64,000 nucleotides of DNA from an uncultured Ruminococcus sp. (GCA_947627275.1 CANQVK010000006.1:39455-103454); one strand, 5' to 3'; numbered from the stretch's first letter, positions 1 through 10,851 are shown. The notes: generated by a model not told the origin, from the letters alone. A program made the numbers and translations.

Positions 1-7
1 AGGAGGT

Positions 8-745
8 TTATTTTTTGCTGTTTTTGTATTTTTCAAAGGAATCCTTCGCTTCAGCTATTATTTCAGAAAGAGGCTTATATGTTTTAAATGGCAAGAAGAA
101 ATGATATTTCAATTTGGCTTTTTCATGATTTTTACGGATTTCAGATTTAAGCGCTTCATAACGCATAATTATCTCATATTCCTCTGCAAGCTTTTTAAGT
201 TTTATTGCAAGCTGTGCTGAATTTGAAATATCAATAATAAATACGCCAAAAAATAAGCCAATAACAAATGAGAATGCGAGATTGTTGGAAAGCCAGTAAA
301 GAGCGTCAATGATATGAGGATGAATAAGAAAATAATACAGTGTACCGAGAATTGCCCAGTAAAATGAAAATTTCGGACAAATAATTCCTTGAATATTTCC
401 CCATTCTTTTGTATAGTCCCATAATCGAACTTTATATATTTTAAGGCTTATCAATCCTGAAATATACTCTATTACTGTCATACATACTGCCATAGTAATA
501 AATAATACAAGTTTATTTATTACCGGACTTTTGATTATTGAATACTTTTCCAACGAAGCAATAGCATAAAGAAAACATAATCCACTTCCATACAGGGGTA
601 AATACGGACCTGTGCAGAATCCGGGATTTATCCATTTCCGTTCTGGGTTTGCATTTGAAAAAAAGCGACGGTAGATCAGTTCAAGTAACCAACCTCCCAC
701 AGAACCTATAAAAAAAAGAAAAGCATATATAAGAAATGTATTCAT
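8..745 (-). CDS. Multi-pass membrane protein, putative ABC-transporter type IV (CmpB-like, PF06541-type)
   Basis: Several TM segments; GGWLLELIYRR...NPGFCTGPYLPLYGSG resembles the family signature. Confidence 0.65.
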   Translation of the reverse strand: MNTFLIYAFLFFIGSVGGWLLELIYRRFFSNANPERKWINPGFCTGPYLPLYGSGLCFLYAIASLEKYSIIKSPVINKLVLFITMAVCMTVIEYISGLISLKIYKVRLWDYTKEWGNIQGIICPKFSFYWAILGTLYYFLIHPHIIDALYWLSNNLAFSFVIGLFFGVFIIDISNSAQLAIKLKKLAEEYEIIMRYEALKSEIRKNHEKAKLKYHFFLPFKTYKPLSEIIAEAKDSFEKYKNSKK

Positions 746-894
746 AAGTCAGCACCTCAGAATTATACTTTCCGCCATTGCAAAGCTTACGATACACATA
801 AAATTTGTCTGTTTGTGTTATCCTCTTTGCCATACCAGTATAAATTAATGATATTGAGCGTAATAGCGCCTGTTTAAACCGTAAACGGTGATAC

Positions 895-1152
895 TCAATT
901 GCGAGCATACATTTCTTCAATCCATTTGATCATAGAATCGAACCCTTCCTGAGTTCGGTCGAACTCGTATTCGTTTTCGATAGAGGCTTTCATAGAGCAA
1001 AGCCTGCCATGCCATGTCATAGCTTTCAGTTTTTCACCTGTTATGATCTTGTATGAGAAATCGTCTTTACTTCCCGAATAATCGTTTCCACTGTCGAAGT
1101 AGTAAAACTTAGGAATATCAAAAATTTCCGAAACGCTTGTTTTTGATGCCAT
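895..1152 (-). CDS. Small hypothetical protein (start MASKTSV inside ORF 895..1170)
   Basis: ORF with RBS-like gaggggagg just upstream; overlaps the end of the HAD ORF. Confidence 0.5.
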   Translation of the reverse strand: MASKTSVSEIFDIPKFYYFDSGNDYSGSKDDFSYKIITGEKLKAMTWHGRLCSMKASIENEYEFDRTQEGFDSMIKWIEEMYARN

Positions 1153-1153
1153 G

Positions 1154-1816
1154 TCAGATCCTCCCCTCAAAAAAATTCACAGCTTCGTCAAGACTATTGT
1201 AAACACCGCTGAGCATGGGCAAAAGCTCATCTTCGGGAGGCGTCATATCGGGGATCATAATTGCATGACAACCTGCTGAATACGCCGCTTTTATACCGTT
1301 TGGTGAATCCTCGAACGCTACGCATTCATCGGGCGGCAGATCGAGAGCTTTTGCCGCTGTAAGATAAATTTCAGGGTCGGGCTTGCCTGTCGTTACCATG
1401 TCTCCGCATACTATAGCGTCAATGTAGTCGAGGACGTTTATTTTGTCCAGATACATCATCGTTCGGTTTTGAGGAGTTGCTGTTGCGACAGCGATACGGA
1501 TATTATGTTGTTTCAGGTATTTCAGAAGCTCAAAAAGACCTTTTTTCGTGTCGATTCCATGTTCGGCTATATGAGCGTTGATAAGCTCGGTACGTCTTGC
1601 ACGGACTTCCTCTGTAGGAAAATCCTCTCCGAAAAATCCTTTCAGCATTGGTATTGAAAATTTCCTTGCAAGGCTTCGTATTGCGAAAACGTGCTTATCC
1701 TCCATAGTATAGCCGAAATCCGCAGCAGCCTGTTTCCAATACCGCAGATAGAGTTTTTCAGTATCTATCATAAGACCGTCCATATCGAAAACTGCGCCTT
1801 TAATTATTTTGTTCAT
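1154..1816 (-). CDS. HAD-superfamily hydrolase, beta-phosphoglucomutase-like
   Basis: Motif I FDMDGLMIDTE, motif II ATATP, GKPDPEIY, FEDSPNGIKAA. Confidence 0.9.
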   Translation of the reverse strand: MNKIIKGAVFDMDGLMIDTEKLYLRYWKQAAADFGYTMEDKHVFAIRSLARKFSIPMLKGFFGEDFPTEEVRARRTELINAHIAEHGIDTKKGLFELLKYLKQHNIRIAVATATPQNRTMMYLDKINVLDYIDAIVCGDMVTTGKPDPEIYLTAAKALDLPPDECVAFEDSPNGIKAAYSAGCHAIMIPDMTPPEDELLPMLSGVYNSLDEAVNFFEGRI

Positions 1817-1911
1817 ATTTTTCCCTTAACTGCATATGCGTGAGGTTTCCCTCACGCATATTGTTTTATTATTAATAATCACTGTCCACAACTTAACATA
1901 ATAATAGTTAA

Positions 1912-3366
1912 TTACCAGTTTATCATCCAACTGTACATGCCTTCATATTGACGGGCGGAGCTGTTCCATGAATAATCGGTCTCCATGCCTCTCTTGACCA
2001 TAGCGTCCCATTCCTTGCGGTGGTCGTAGTAAACGCTCTTGGAGTAATTGATAACGCCCAGCATTTCTTCGGCGTTGTAGTTTGCGAACGAGAAGCCTGT
2101 GCCTGTGCCGTCAAATTCATTGTAGGGCATAACCGTATCTTTAAGTCCGCCTGTTTCACGAACTATCGGAACTGTACCGTAGCGGAGTGAAATAAGCTGA
2201 GTAAGTCCGCAGGGTTCAAAGAGGGAAGGCATAAGCATCGTATCGGCGGCAGCATACACCTTGTGAGCCAGCTTGTCGGAGTAAAGAATATTTGCTGAAA
2301 CTCTCTCAGGGTACTTCCATTGATAGTGCCTGAACATGTTCTCATACCGAGGATCGCCTGTTCCGACTACCACGAATTGGGTATTTTCATCGCAGATGCG
2401 TTCAATGGCATAGTTCACGAGATCAAGACCCTTTTGGTCGGTAAGACGGGAAATAATGGCGATCATATACTTATTCTCATCGACCGGCAGACCGAGTTCT
2501 TCCTGAAGCTTTTTCTTGTTTACAGCCTTTTGCTTTTTGAAGCTTTTGGAATCATACTCGGCGAATATCTGTTTATCGTTGCTCGGGTCGAAAACGTTAT
2601 AGTCGATCCCGTTGACAATACCTCGCAGGGACGCGCTTCTTGCACGCAGAAGACCGTCAAGCTGTTCGCCGTAGAATGGATATTTTATTTCCTCGGCGTA
2701 GGTCTCGGAAACGGTAGTGATATAGTCGGCGTAAACAAGTCCGCCCTTGAGCATATTTGCGTCCTTTTTAAATTCAAGCTTGTCAGGGGTGAACATATAT
2801 TCCGGCAGAGCGGTGTTGTACTTGAAAGTATCAATATTCCATACGCCCTGGAATTTCAGGTTGTGGATAGTCATAATAGACTTGGTCGAGCTGTAGAAAG
2901 GATTGGTCGCAAAAGCCGAGTGCAGGAATACGGGGATAAGAGAAGCCTGCCAGTCGTGACAGTGGATAATATCAGGTCTGAAACCGATAACGGGCAAAAT
3001 GGCGAGAACCGCCTTGCAGAAGAAGGTGAATCTCTCGATGTCCCATTTAAGGTCAGAGGAATAAGGCGTATCGCACTTGAAGTAATACTCGTTATCCACG
3101 AAATAGAACTTGATGCCGTTGTATTCGTACTCCATAATGCCTACGTGTACGCTGTTTGAGCGCATACCGTAGTCCATATAGAAGTGGGTAACGTATTTAA
3201 AATTATTTCTGTACTTTGGAGGAATACAGGTGTAGTAAGGCATGATTACCCTTACATCGAATTCTTCCTTATTAATATACTGAGGAAGCGCGCCGCAAAC
3301 ATCAGCCAGTCCGCCTGTCTTGATAAATGGAACGCATTCCGAGGCGGCAAATAAAATGTTTTTCAT
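1912..3366 (-). CDS. glgA: Glycogen synthase (ADP-glucose, GT5)
   Basis: N-terminal KTGGLADVCGALP, SRLTDQKGLDLV, MPSLFEPCGLTQL. Confidence 0.95.
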   Translation of the reverse strand: MKNILFAASECVPFIKTGGLADVCGALPQYINKEEFDVRVIMPYYTCIPPKYRNNFKYVTHFYMDYGMRSNSVHVGIMEYEYNGIKFYFVDNEYYFKCDTPYSSDLKWDIERFTFFCKAVLAILPVIGFRPDIIHCHDWQASLIPVFLHSAFATNPFYSSTKSIMTIHNLKFQGVWNIDTFKYNTALPEYMFTPDKLEFKKDANMLKGGLVYADYITTVSETYAEEIKYPFYGEQLDGLLRARSASLRGIVNGIDYNVFDPSNDKQIFAEYDSKSFKKQKAVNKKKLQEELGLPVDENKYMIAIISRLTDQKGLDLVNYAIERICDENTQFVVVGTGDPRYENMFRHYQWKYPERVSANILYSDKLAHKVYAAADTMLMPSLFEPCGLTQLISLRYGTVPIVRETGGLKDTVMPYNEFDGTGTGFSFANYNAEEMLGVINYSKSVYYDHRKEWDAMVKRGMETDYSWNSSARQYEGMYSWMINW

Positions 3367-3400
3367 AATGTCAGCTCCTTGTAAAATAATACTGCAATAT

Positions 3401-3552
3401 TAAGAAATCATAAATAAATAAGTTACACGTTTCTGTTTGTCTGATTTGCCATGTGTTTCGTTGCACGACTACAGTATTCCCGCGGTCGTGTGCCTTGCAC
3501 AGAACAGATCATCCTGCGCATAAACGCACAACTTATTCCCTTATGATTCCTA
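3401..3552. repeat. Imperfect palindromic MITE-like element D
   Basis: taagaaatcataaataaataagttacac ... cgcacaacttattcccttatgattccta inverted ends; centre shares ACAGTATnCCnGCGnTC...GCCTTGC with elements A and C. Confidence 0.75.
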
Positions 3553-3818
3553 AGCAGACGGCTTACTGCCGTAAGCGATGATTTGTTCAGAGGTAAGAAC
3601 TCCGCTCAGATCTTTAAGATGTTCGCCGCACTGTACGACGGGAGACAACGCCTGCATTTATATTAATATTATACACCAAAAACAGGAATTAGTCAAGAGA
3701 AAAATATTAAAATTCAACAAATTTTTCTTTTATTAAATTTGGTGTTTGCAAATGGAAAAAAATATGGTATAATATAAATGACAATGTGTATTATATTTTT
3801 AAACGGAGAAGGTTATTT

Positions 3819-6167
3819 ATGGCGAACAACTCTTTTATTGCGGCAAAACAGGCAGCATTGAAAAAATACTTCAGCCGAATGAATGATATGCAGCAGGAGG
3901 CTGTGTTTACAGTCAATGGACCGGTGCTTGTTCTTGCAGGTGCGGGAAGCGGAAAGACTACAGTTATTGTTAATCGTATTGCTAATTTAATTAACTTCGG
4001 CAATGCCTACTTCGACGAAACAACAACAGGAACAGAGGAGGACATAAAATTTCTCAATGACTATGCGGAGGGACGGACAGAGGATTTTGACATGCTTCGG
4101 GATATTACGGCAGCAGCTCCTATAAGACCATGGAATATACTTGCTATCACTTTCACAAATAAGGCGGCAGGGGAGCTTAAAGAGCGCCTTGCTTCAATGC
4201 TCGGCGAAGATGCGGCAGCCATTCATGCGGCAACGTTCCATTCTGCCTGTATGCGCATACTCAGGAGCGAAATAGAAAATATCGGTTTCAACAGGGATTT
4301 TACCATATACGATTCCGCAGACAGCCAGAGACTAATAAAAAATATTATAGCCGAGCTTGACGTCAGTGAAAAGCAGTTTGCACCCAAATCCGTGTTGGCG
4401 GACATCAGCTTTGCCAAGGATAAGATGATCTCTCCTGAAAAAATGCTTGCGGACGCCGGAATAGATTACAGGAAAAAGATCATTGCAAGGATCTATAAGA
4501 TCTATATGGAGCGTTTATGGAACGCCAATGCTCTTGACTTTGACGATATTCTTTGCAAAACAGTTGAGCTTTTTGATAGTTTTCCCGAGATACTGGAGAA
4601 ATACCACAATCGCTACAGGTATATTATGGTAGACGAGTATCAGGATACGAACCACGTTCAGTTCAGGCTTGTTTCTCAGTTGTCAGCAGGTCACAGGAAT
4701 CTTTGCGTTGTAGGCGACGACGATCAGAGCATTTATCGTTTCAGAGGCGCTAATATTGAAAATATTCTCGGATTTGAGGAACAGTTCGAGGGCGCAAAGG
4801 TGATTCGTCTCGAGCAGAATTACCGTTCCACTCAGACGATCCTCGATGCGGCGAACTCCGTTATTTCCAACAATGTGGGAAGAAAGGTAAAATCCTTGTG
4901 GACTTCGGGTGATGAGGGAGACAAAATAATTTGGTATAAGGCTGCGGACGAAAACGACGAAGCGGCATATGTTGCCGATACGATTAAAGCCGACCATGAA
5001 GAACATGGTACATACAGTCGTAACGCCGTGCTTTACCGCATGAACGCACAGTCTAATATTGTGGAGCGCGCTTTGGTCAAAGCGGATATTCCTTATAGGG
5101 TTTATGGCGGTATGCGTTTCTACGACCGCAAGGAGATAAAGGACGTCACTTCGTATCTTGCGTTTATAAATAATCCGAATGATATGCTTCGTTTCAGACG
5201 TATAATCAGCGAACCCAAAAGGGGCATAGGCGATTCTACGGTAGCTCTTATAGACGACATCAGCCGTGATCTCAGGATCTCCCCATATGAAGTAATGCGG
5301 GACTGCGAAAATTATGCGCCTCTTTCAAAGAAAGTCGCTGTTCTGAAAAATGCGGCGGCTATGTTCGGAGAACTTATAAGTATGGTCGATAAAGTCCCTC
5401 TTGACGAGCTTCTTGACGCTGTTCTCGAAAAAACAGGCTATCTCGGTTACCTCAAAACAATGGAAAACGGCGAGACAAAGCTCGAAAACGTAAAAGAACT
5501 CAGGACTTCCGTTATTCAGTATATGGAACAGTCGAACGAGCCTACTCTCGGCGGATTTCTTGAAGAAACCGCTCTTTATACCGAAGCGGACGGCGATGAC
5601 GGCAGTCTTGACAAGGTAACCCTTATGACGGTGCATTCCGCTAAGGGTCTTGAATTCGACAACGTTTTCATTATAGGTATGGAGGACGGGATTTTCCCGA
5701 GTTCACGTTCGCTTGACAGCGAGGAGGATATGGAGGAGGAACGGCGTCTTGCTTATGTTGCAATAACGCGTGCAAAGCGGCAGCTTTACATCACAAGCGC
5801 AGGCAGACGTATGATCTTTGGTCAGACGCAGCGCAATGTGACTTCACGTTTTGTCCGTGAGATAGGCAGGGAGCTTATAGATAAAAAGGACAATTACTCG
5901 AAGTTCAAGGACGATCACGACAGCGGCGTTACGGAAGTTCAGTCGCTTTCATTGCAGCATCAGCTTGCAAGGGCAAAACGGCAGTCATCCGTCAATACCT
6001 CGAATACGACATATGAAGCGGGGGAGAGAGTTCTTCACAGGCTTTTCGGCGAGGGTACGGTAATTTCCGTCTTGCCTGCTTCAAACGATTATATGCTTGA
6101 GATAGCTTTTGACAAAGTAGGCACAAAAAAGATCATGGCGAACTTTGCAAAGCTGCGCAAGCTTTGA
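3819..6167 (+). CDS. pcrA: UvrD/PcrA-family ATP-dependent DNA helicase
   Basis: GAGSGKTT Walker A, VDEYQDTN, DDQSIYRFRGA, QNYRST, TVHSAKGLEF, VAITRAK. Confidence 0.93.
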   Translation: MANNSFIAAKQAALKKYFSRMNDMQQEAVFTVNGPVLVLAGAGSGKTTVIVNRIANLINFGNAYFDETTTGTEEDIKFLNDYAEGRTEDFDMLRDITAAAPIRPWNILAITFTNKAAGELKERLASMLGEDAAAIHAATFHSACMRILRSEIENIGFNRDFTIYDSADSQRLIKNIIAELDVSEKQFAPKSVLADISFAKDKMISPEKMLADAGIDYRKKIIARIYKIYMERLWNANALDFDDILCKTVELFDSFPEILEKYHNRYRYIMVDEYQDTNHVQFRLVSQLSAGHRNLCVVGDDDQSIYRFRGANIENILGFEEQFEGAKVIRLEQNYRSTQTILDAANSVISNNVGRKVKSLWTSGDEGDKIIWYKAADENDEAAYVADTIKADHEEHGTYSRNAVLYRMNAQSNIVERALVKADIPYRVYGGMRFYDRKEIKDVTSYLAFINNPNDMLRFRRIISEPKRGIGDSTVALIDDISRDLRISPYEVMRDCENYAPLSKKVAVLKNAAAMFGELISMVDKVPLDELLDAVLEKTGYLGYLKTMENGETKLENVKELRTSVIQYMEQSNEPTLGGFLEETALYTEADGDDGSLDKVTLMTVHSAKGLEFDNVFIIGMEDGIFPSSRSLDSEEDMEEERRLAYVAITRAKRQLYITSAGRRMIFGQTQRNVTSRFVREIGRELIDKKDNYSKFKDDHDSGVTEVQSLSLQHQLARAKRQSSVNTSNTTYEAGERVLHRLFGEGTVISVLPASNDYMLEIAFDKVGTKKIMANFAKLRKL

Positions 6168-6182
6168 TAACAGGAGGATATT

Positions 6183-7613
6183 ATGAGAAAAACCAAGATT
6201 GTTTGCACTATCGGTCCGGCAACAGACGATGAAAACATCATGCGCGAGCTTATGCTTGCCGGAATGAACGTGGCGAGGTTCAATTTCTCTCACGGTGATT
6301 ACGCTACTCATGAAAAACGTCTGCGGCAGATCGAGCGTCTGAGAAAAGAGCTTGACCTTCCGATAGCCACTATCCTTGATACGAAAGGTCCTGAGATACG
6401 TTTAGGTAAATTTGTTGACGACAAGCCTGTTGAAATTCATGACGGCGATATGTACACATTGACTACCGAAGATGTTCCCTGTACGGCAGAGGTCGGCAGC
6501 ATAACCTTTAAAAAGCTGCCGAGAGATGTAAGTATAGGCACGAGGATCCTTATTAATGACGGCGTTATTGAGCTTCTTGCGGAAAAAGTTACAAAGACCG
6601 ATATTATATGCCGTGTTATCCACGGCGGTACGCTTTCAAACAACAAGGGCATCAACGTTCCCGGCGTCAAGCTTTCAATGCCGTACCTCAGTGAAAGAGA
6701 TATGGACGATTTGGAATTCGGCGCAAAAATGGGATTTGATTTTATCGCTGCAAGCTTTGTTCGTTCAGCGGCAGATATAAATTATCTCAGAAAGTTCACC
6801 CAGAGTCTTGGTTGGTACGACGTTCGTATAATCGCCAAGATAGAAAACAGCGACGGAGTTGAGAATATTGACGAGATCCTCGAAGCGGCAGACGGTATCA
6901 TGGTTGCACGAGGCGATATGGGCGTTGAAATACCTTTTGAGCAGATTCCGGCTATACAGAAGGCGCTTATCAAAAAGGGATACAATGCAGGAAAACAGGT
7001 TGTCACGGCAACGCAGATGCTCGAATCCATGATAACTAACCCCAGACCCACCCGTGCAGAGATAACGGACGTTGCCAATGCTATCTATGACGGCACAAGC
7101 GCTATTATGCTTTCAGGTGAAACAGCCGCAGGAGCATTCCCCGTGGAGGCTGTAAAGACCATGGCGCTCATTGCGGAAAATACAGAGAACAATATTGATT
7201 ACAAGGGACGCTTTGCTATCCGCCGTTCAAATCCCGAGGGAAGCATTGCGGAGGCTATCGCTCACGCTACTGTAACGACAGCTCACGACCTTGACGCAAG
7301 CGCAATTATTACAGTATCTCTCGGCGGACAGACAGCGCGTCTTATATCGAAATACCGTCCGTGCTGTCCTATCATCAGCTGTACAATGAGTGAAATGGTA
7401 TGCCGTCAGATGAATATGAGCTGGGGAGTTATACCGTATATTATTGACGAAAAAAACAGTACTGACGAGCTGTTTGCCGCCGCAGTCGAGGCAGCCGAAG
7501 AACATCGTCTTGTGGAGGACGGCGATCTTGTGGCAATTACGGCAGGTGTGCCGCTCGGAGTTTCGGGTACTACCAACCTTATGAAAGTAGAAAGAATAGG
7601 CAATCAACTCTGA
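6183..7613 (+). CDS. pyk: Pyruvate kinase
   Basis: MRKTKIVCTIGPAT, NFSHGD, IAKIENSDGVENIDEI, VARGDMGVE, TQMLESM. Confidence 0.97.
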   Translation: MRKTKIVCTIGPATDDENIMRELMLAGMNVARFNFSHGDYATHEKRLRQIERLRKELDLPIATILDTKGPEIRLGKFVDDKPVEIHDGDMYTLTTEDVPCTAEVGSITFKKLPRDVSIGTRILINDGVIELLAEKVTKTDIICRVIHGGTLSNNKGINVPGVKLSMPYLSERDMDDLEFGAKMGFDFIAASFVRSAADINYLRKFTQSLGWYDVRIIAKIENSDGVENIDEILEAADGIMVARGDMGVEIPFEQIPAIQKALIKKGYNAGKQVVTATQMLESMITNPRPTRAEITDVANAIYDGTSAIMLSGETAAGAFPVEAVKTMALIAENTENNIDYKGRFAIRRSNPEGSIAEAIAHATVTTAHDLDASAIITVSLGGQTARLISKYRPCCPIISCTMSEMVCRQMNMSWGVIPYIIDEKNSTDELFAAAVEAAEEHRLVEDGDLVAITAGVPLGVSGTTNLMKVERIGNQL

Positions 7614-7622
7614 TCGAAGATA

Positions 7623-7665
7623 TATACTAAACGCTATAGCAGACGCCAAAATATTTTATAATTAT
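7623..7665. repeat. Solo end of palindromic element (type C)
   Basis: tatactaaacgctatagc matches the terminus of the full element at 40348-40507. Confidence 0.6.
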
Positions 7666-7667
7666 AA

Positions 7668-7705
7668 AAAACTGCTGCACGTAAATCAGGTGCAGCAGTT
7701 TTTGA
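7668..7705. terminator. Rho-independent terminator between pyk and the DUF4349 gene
   Basis: aaactgctgcac-gtaaatcag-gtgcagcagttttt. Confidence 0.85.
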
Positions 7706-8764
7706 TTATTTATCGGTATCCTTGTTATTTTCCTCAGTTGGCTGCGCGGCAGCGGAGTAGTTCACGTTTTGCTTTTGTCTGTGTTTTTTCGTTGATCTTT
7801 TTATAATAAAAATTACAATAAATACTACGATACTGATAACGGCAAGGTGCGGGAAAATATAAATGAATATGAAAAGCAGACTTTCCATGATCGACAGGAA
7901 GTTCGATGTCGCTTTGGATACGGTATTTCCGAGCCGCTGCATGAAGGTGTCTGTTTTTTCAGGTTCTTCTGTATATTCTTTGACCTCGTTCATCGTTATA
8001 TATACATAAGAATAAGCGACGTCCGTCTGAATATCGTTCATGCGGGTTTTGAGCTTTGAAATATCGACCTGAATATCTGTAAGCTGATTTTCGACCGTAA
8101 TTGCGTACTGTTCGTCCGTAATGGTCGATAACAGATCCATATATCGTTTTTCCTTTGCCTCGTATATTTCAAGAGTGGCGGAGAGGTCGTAATATTCACG
8201 GCTCATATTCTCAACGGAGGCGTTTTTGCTGCGGAGGTCGCCAAGCTCTGCTGTTTTTTCGCAGAACTCATCGTAATCCGAGCTTGGAACTCGCACTGTC
8301 GCTGTAAAAGTTCTCCATTTTTCCGTATCGGGGTCATAATACCTGCCGCTCGAACTGCCGCTGTTGTAATTTTCGGTTTCGATAAATGCACCGTACGTTT
8401 CGAGATTGTTTTTGAAGGAGCTGTGCGCAGTATCGAAATCAAGTACGTCTACAGTCATGGTGCACGAATAAACGAGCATCTCTTTGCGGATAACATCTGA
8501 AGAAGTATTGTTTTCTTTTTCGGTGTTTTCAGCGTCGTTTTCAGCGTCATTAGACGACGCTTCGCCGTTTTCCGCGACATATTCTTCTGCTGAGCTTACG
8601 TCCGCATAATTTGTGTAGCTACTGTATGATGCTGATTTTTCTGATTCGTCTCCGCATGCTGTAAGCAGAGACATGCTTAACAGCACAGGAATAATAATTG
8701 CTTTTTTAGTCATATGAGTATCCTCCTGATTGAGATAATTTGTTTTCTGTTTAGAGTTTATCAT
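7706..8764 (-). CDS. DUF4349-type lipoprotein
   Basis: Lipobox LLTACGDE, long coiled coil with YYDLSATLEIYEAKEKRYMDLL, C-terminal TM. Confidence 0.75.
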   Translation of the reverse strand: MINSKQKTNYLNQEDTHMTKKAIIIPVLLSMSLLTACGDESEKSASYSSYTNYADVSSAEEYVAENGEASSNDAENDAENTEKENNTSSDVIRKEMLVYSCTMTVDVLDFDTAHSSFKNNLETYGAFIETENYNSGSSSGRYYDPDTEKWRTFTATVRVPSSDYDEFCEKTAELGDLRSKNASVENMSREYYDLSATLEIYEAKEKRYMDLLSTITDEQYAITVENQLTDIQVDISKLKTRMNDIQTDVAYSYVYITMNEVKEYTEEPEKTDTFMQRLGNTVSKATSNFLSIMESLLFIFIYIFPHLAVISIVVFIVIFIIKRSTKKHRQKQNVNYSAAAQPTEENNKDTDK

Positions 8765-8864
8765 AATTTACAGTATCTGTCAATAAAATGCAGGATATAT
8801 TAAACAAAATGTAATTTTAATGTAATTTTACACAGTGTTTGTAACCTTTATGATATATCAAAAA

Positions 8865-9929
8865 CTATTTGGAAACATTTTCTGTTTCGGGGATAATGTC
8901 ATAAAGGGGGAGAGTTGCAATATAATCTATTGAAACTTCTGAAAAGGTATTTCGGGTATTTTCAAAGTCGCTTTCGGACATACGATACGTTTCATCAGGG
9001 AACGAATACCGTTCGCCGTCCCAGCCGTGACCCTCATCGGGCAGACGGTCTTTTGTAACGGCGTAGTATGCGTATTTCGAGCCGTCCTCATAAAGCTCGC
9101 CGCTGTTGAAAGTTTTATAGTAAAAGCTCTGCATACCGTAAATGACTTTCAGTTCCTTTCCGCCGGTATACTCATAGTAAATTTCCGTCAGCGGTTCATC
9201 GAAGCTTTTATAGCAGATAACATCAAATTCGCACAAATTGAGAATGGTTGGATCGTCCATATCGAAAAGAGGTTCAGCCACGGAGGAATCCTCGGTATCG
9301 ACATAAATTCCGATAAGAGTATCGTCATTGTAGATAAGCAGCTCAGGTACTTTGTCATCGTTAAGGTCTTTTAGAGAAAAATTTATAACTCCATAACTGT
9401 CACCGGCAGTATATTTATAAAAATTTTTATTTTTCGGAATACCTTGAAGAAACGCAAGATATTCGGGATAATCGTAAACGTTAAAGCCGTTGATTACCAA
9501 ACGTTCCGAAATTTCATCTGCATTGTTCTCCTGACAATCATTGCTTTCGATAGAAATTTCACATAAGGTTTTGTTACCGATTTTATCTTTTGTCTCAGTT
9601 TCAAAGCTGCGGTGCAGAGCATATTTAGCTGAAAGCGTCAGCGCAGTTACTCCCACGATAAGCGCAAACGACGCTGCTGCGGTAAAAAACAGACTGCGGA
9701 AAAACGGCTTTTTTTTGCTTTTCGTCAAGATATATTCCGTACCATGATTTTCCGTGAGAACGCTTTTTTTCTCGTTTTTATTTGTGTTCAGTTTTTTTTC
9801 GCATAGCGCATAAAGCCTGTTTTTATGAGATTCGTCAAGGAAAGGACATACCTCGGCTATCTCCTCGACCGAATCATCGTCAAGAGCCGTGAGCTTTTCG
9901 ATTTCGTCCGTTTTTCTTTTTTTATTCAT
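8865..9929 (-). CDS. Single-TM protein with extracytoplasmic domain, downstream of ECF sigma (anti-sigma-like)
   Basis: Cytosolic N-term, one TM (FFTAAASFALIVGVTALTLSA), located just downstream of sigma ORF on the same strand. Confidence 0.5.
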   Translation of the reverse strand: MNKKRKTDEIEKLTALDDDSVEEIAEVCPFLDESHKNRLYALCEKKLNTNKNEKKSVLTENHGTEYILTKSKKKPFFRSLFFTAAASFALIVGVTALTLSAKYALHRSFETETKDKIGNKTLCEISIESNDCQENNADEISERLVINGFNVYDYPEYLAFLQGIPKNKNFYKYTAGDSYGVINFSLKDLNDDKVPELLIYNDDTLIGIYVDTEDSSVAEPLFDMDDPTILNLCEFDVICYKSFDEPLTEIYYEYTGGKELKVIYGMQSFYYKTFNSGELYEDGSKYAYYAVTKDRLPDEGHGWDGERYSFPDETYRMSESDFENTRNTFSEVSIDYIATLPLYDIIPETENVSK

Positions 9930-9940
9930 AAAAACGCTCC

Positions 9941-10504
9941 TTAAAAATAATTTTCACTCAGCAGTATTTTCTTGATACGCTCTCTTGCACGAAAACTTCT
10001 TTTCTGTACGGCGGCATAGCTCATTTTCAGTTTATCAGCTATATTCTGTACAGTCATATCGTAAAAAAACTGACAGGTGATAATTGTCGTATCAGGCTCT
10101 CCAAGGGACTTTACGATGTCCCACAAATGCCTGCGGAACAATCTGTCCTCGATCTCGTCGTCGGTACGGTCGGAAGCCGGAGGTAGGACGACATCTTCAC
10201 TGTCCGCCGATACTGTGACGCTGCGCCGATATGATAAACTGCGGAACGTATCTATTGCGGTATTCTTTGCTATAGTGCTGATGAAACCTTTTAATGTGCC
10301 TCGTGACAGCAGGAATTTGTCGGTATTCCGTAATATCTCAACGAAAATATCGCTTACACAGTCGTCGATAGTCTCGCTGTCCGCAGTACCTTTCAGCTTA
10401 TTGATAACGATAGCGTAAACGAGATCGCCGTATTCGTCGATAAGCTTTTTACAGGCGGTCTGTGGTGATTTGTTCATCATCTCAGCCCAGTCTTTATCTG
10501 TCAT
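9941..10504 (-). CDS. ECF-type RNA polymerase sigma factor
   Basis: Region 2 YGDLVYAIVINKL...DDCVSDIFVEILRN; region 4 DMTVQNIADKLKMSYAAVQKRSFRARERIKK. Confidence 0.85.
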   Translation of the reverse strand: MTDKDWAEMMNKSPQTACKKLIDEYGDLVYAIVINKLKGTADSETIDDCVSDIFVEILRNTDKFLLSRGTLKGFISTIAKNTAIDTFRSLSYRRSVTVSADSEDVVLPPASDRTDDEIEDRLFRRHLWDIVKSLGEPDTTIITCQFFYDMTVQNIADKLKMSYAAVQKRSFRARERIKKILLSENYF

Positions 10505-10692
10505 TACAAGTCCTCCAATTTCTGTATGAATCGATTCATAGACAACATTCGTTTAAGGTATGTTCAAAAAGACACGGAAATATATATTTTTATTATTTAA
10601 CTATTCTCCTCTAATACAAATACCGCTTATCCTGTTGACATACACATTTTCTATTCAGCATTATAAGTAACATTTGCATTAGAGGAAAGTAT

Positions 10693-10850
10693 ATAGTAAT
10701 CCTACTTGAAATCAGAACAAGTTCACTGATAAAAATTTTCCATAGCTGCGTTGTCGTAGTCACCGTACGACAGTACGCTTTCCTCCTCCGTCTTGCTATG
10801 AAAAATTTTTATTCAGCTCCTTTTGTCCAAATCTCAAGTAGGATTACTAT
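10693..10850. repeat. Palindromic MITE-like element A (158 bp)
   Basis: atagtaatcctacttgaaat ... aaatctcaagtaggattactat inverted ends; core CGTACGACAGTACGC. Confidence 0.85.
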
Positions 10851-10851
10851 A

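Noticed and set aside
2320-3159. 279-aa plus-strand ORF
   Set aside because: Antisense to glgA, no RBS or recognizable domain; shadow ORF.
3553-3680. Second palindromic element after element D
   Set aside because: Contains a core-like gcttactgccgtaagc but no convincing paired ends; left unannotated.
10693-10850. CRISPR or tandem repeat interpretation of palindromic elements
   Set aside because: Elements are dispersed, single-copy per site, and self-complementary; no regularly spaced repeats or cas genes seen.
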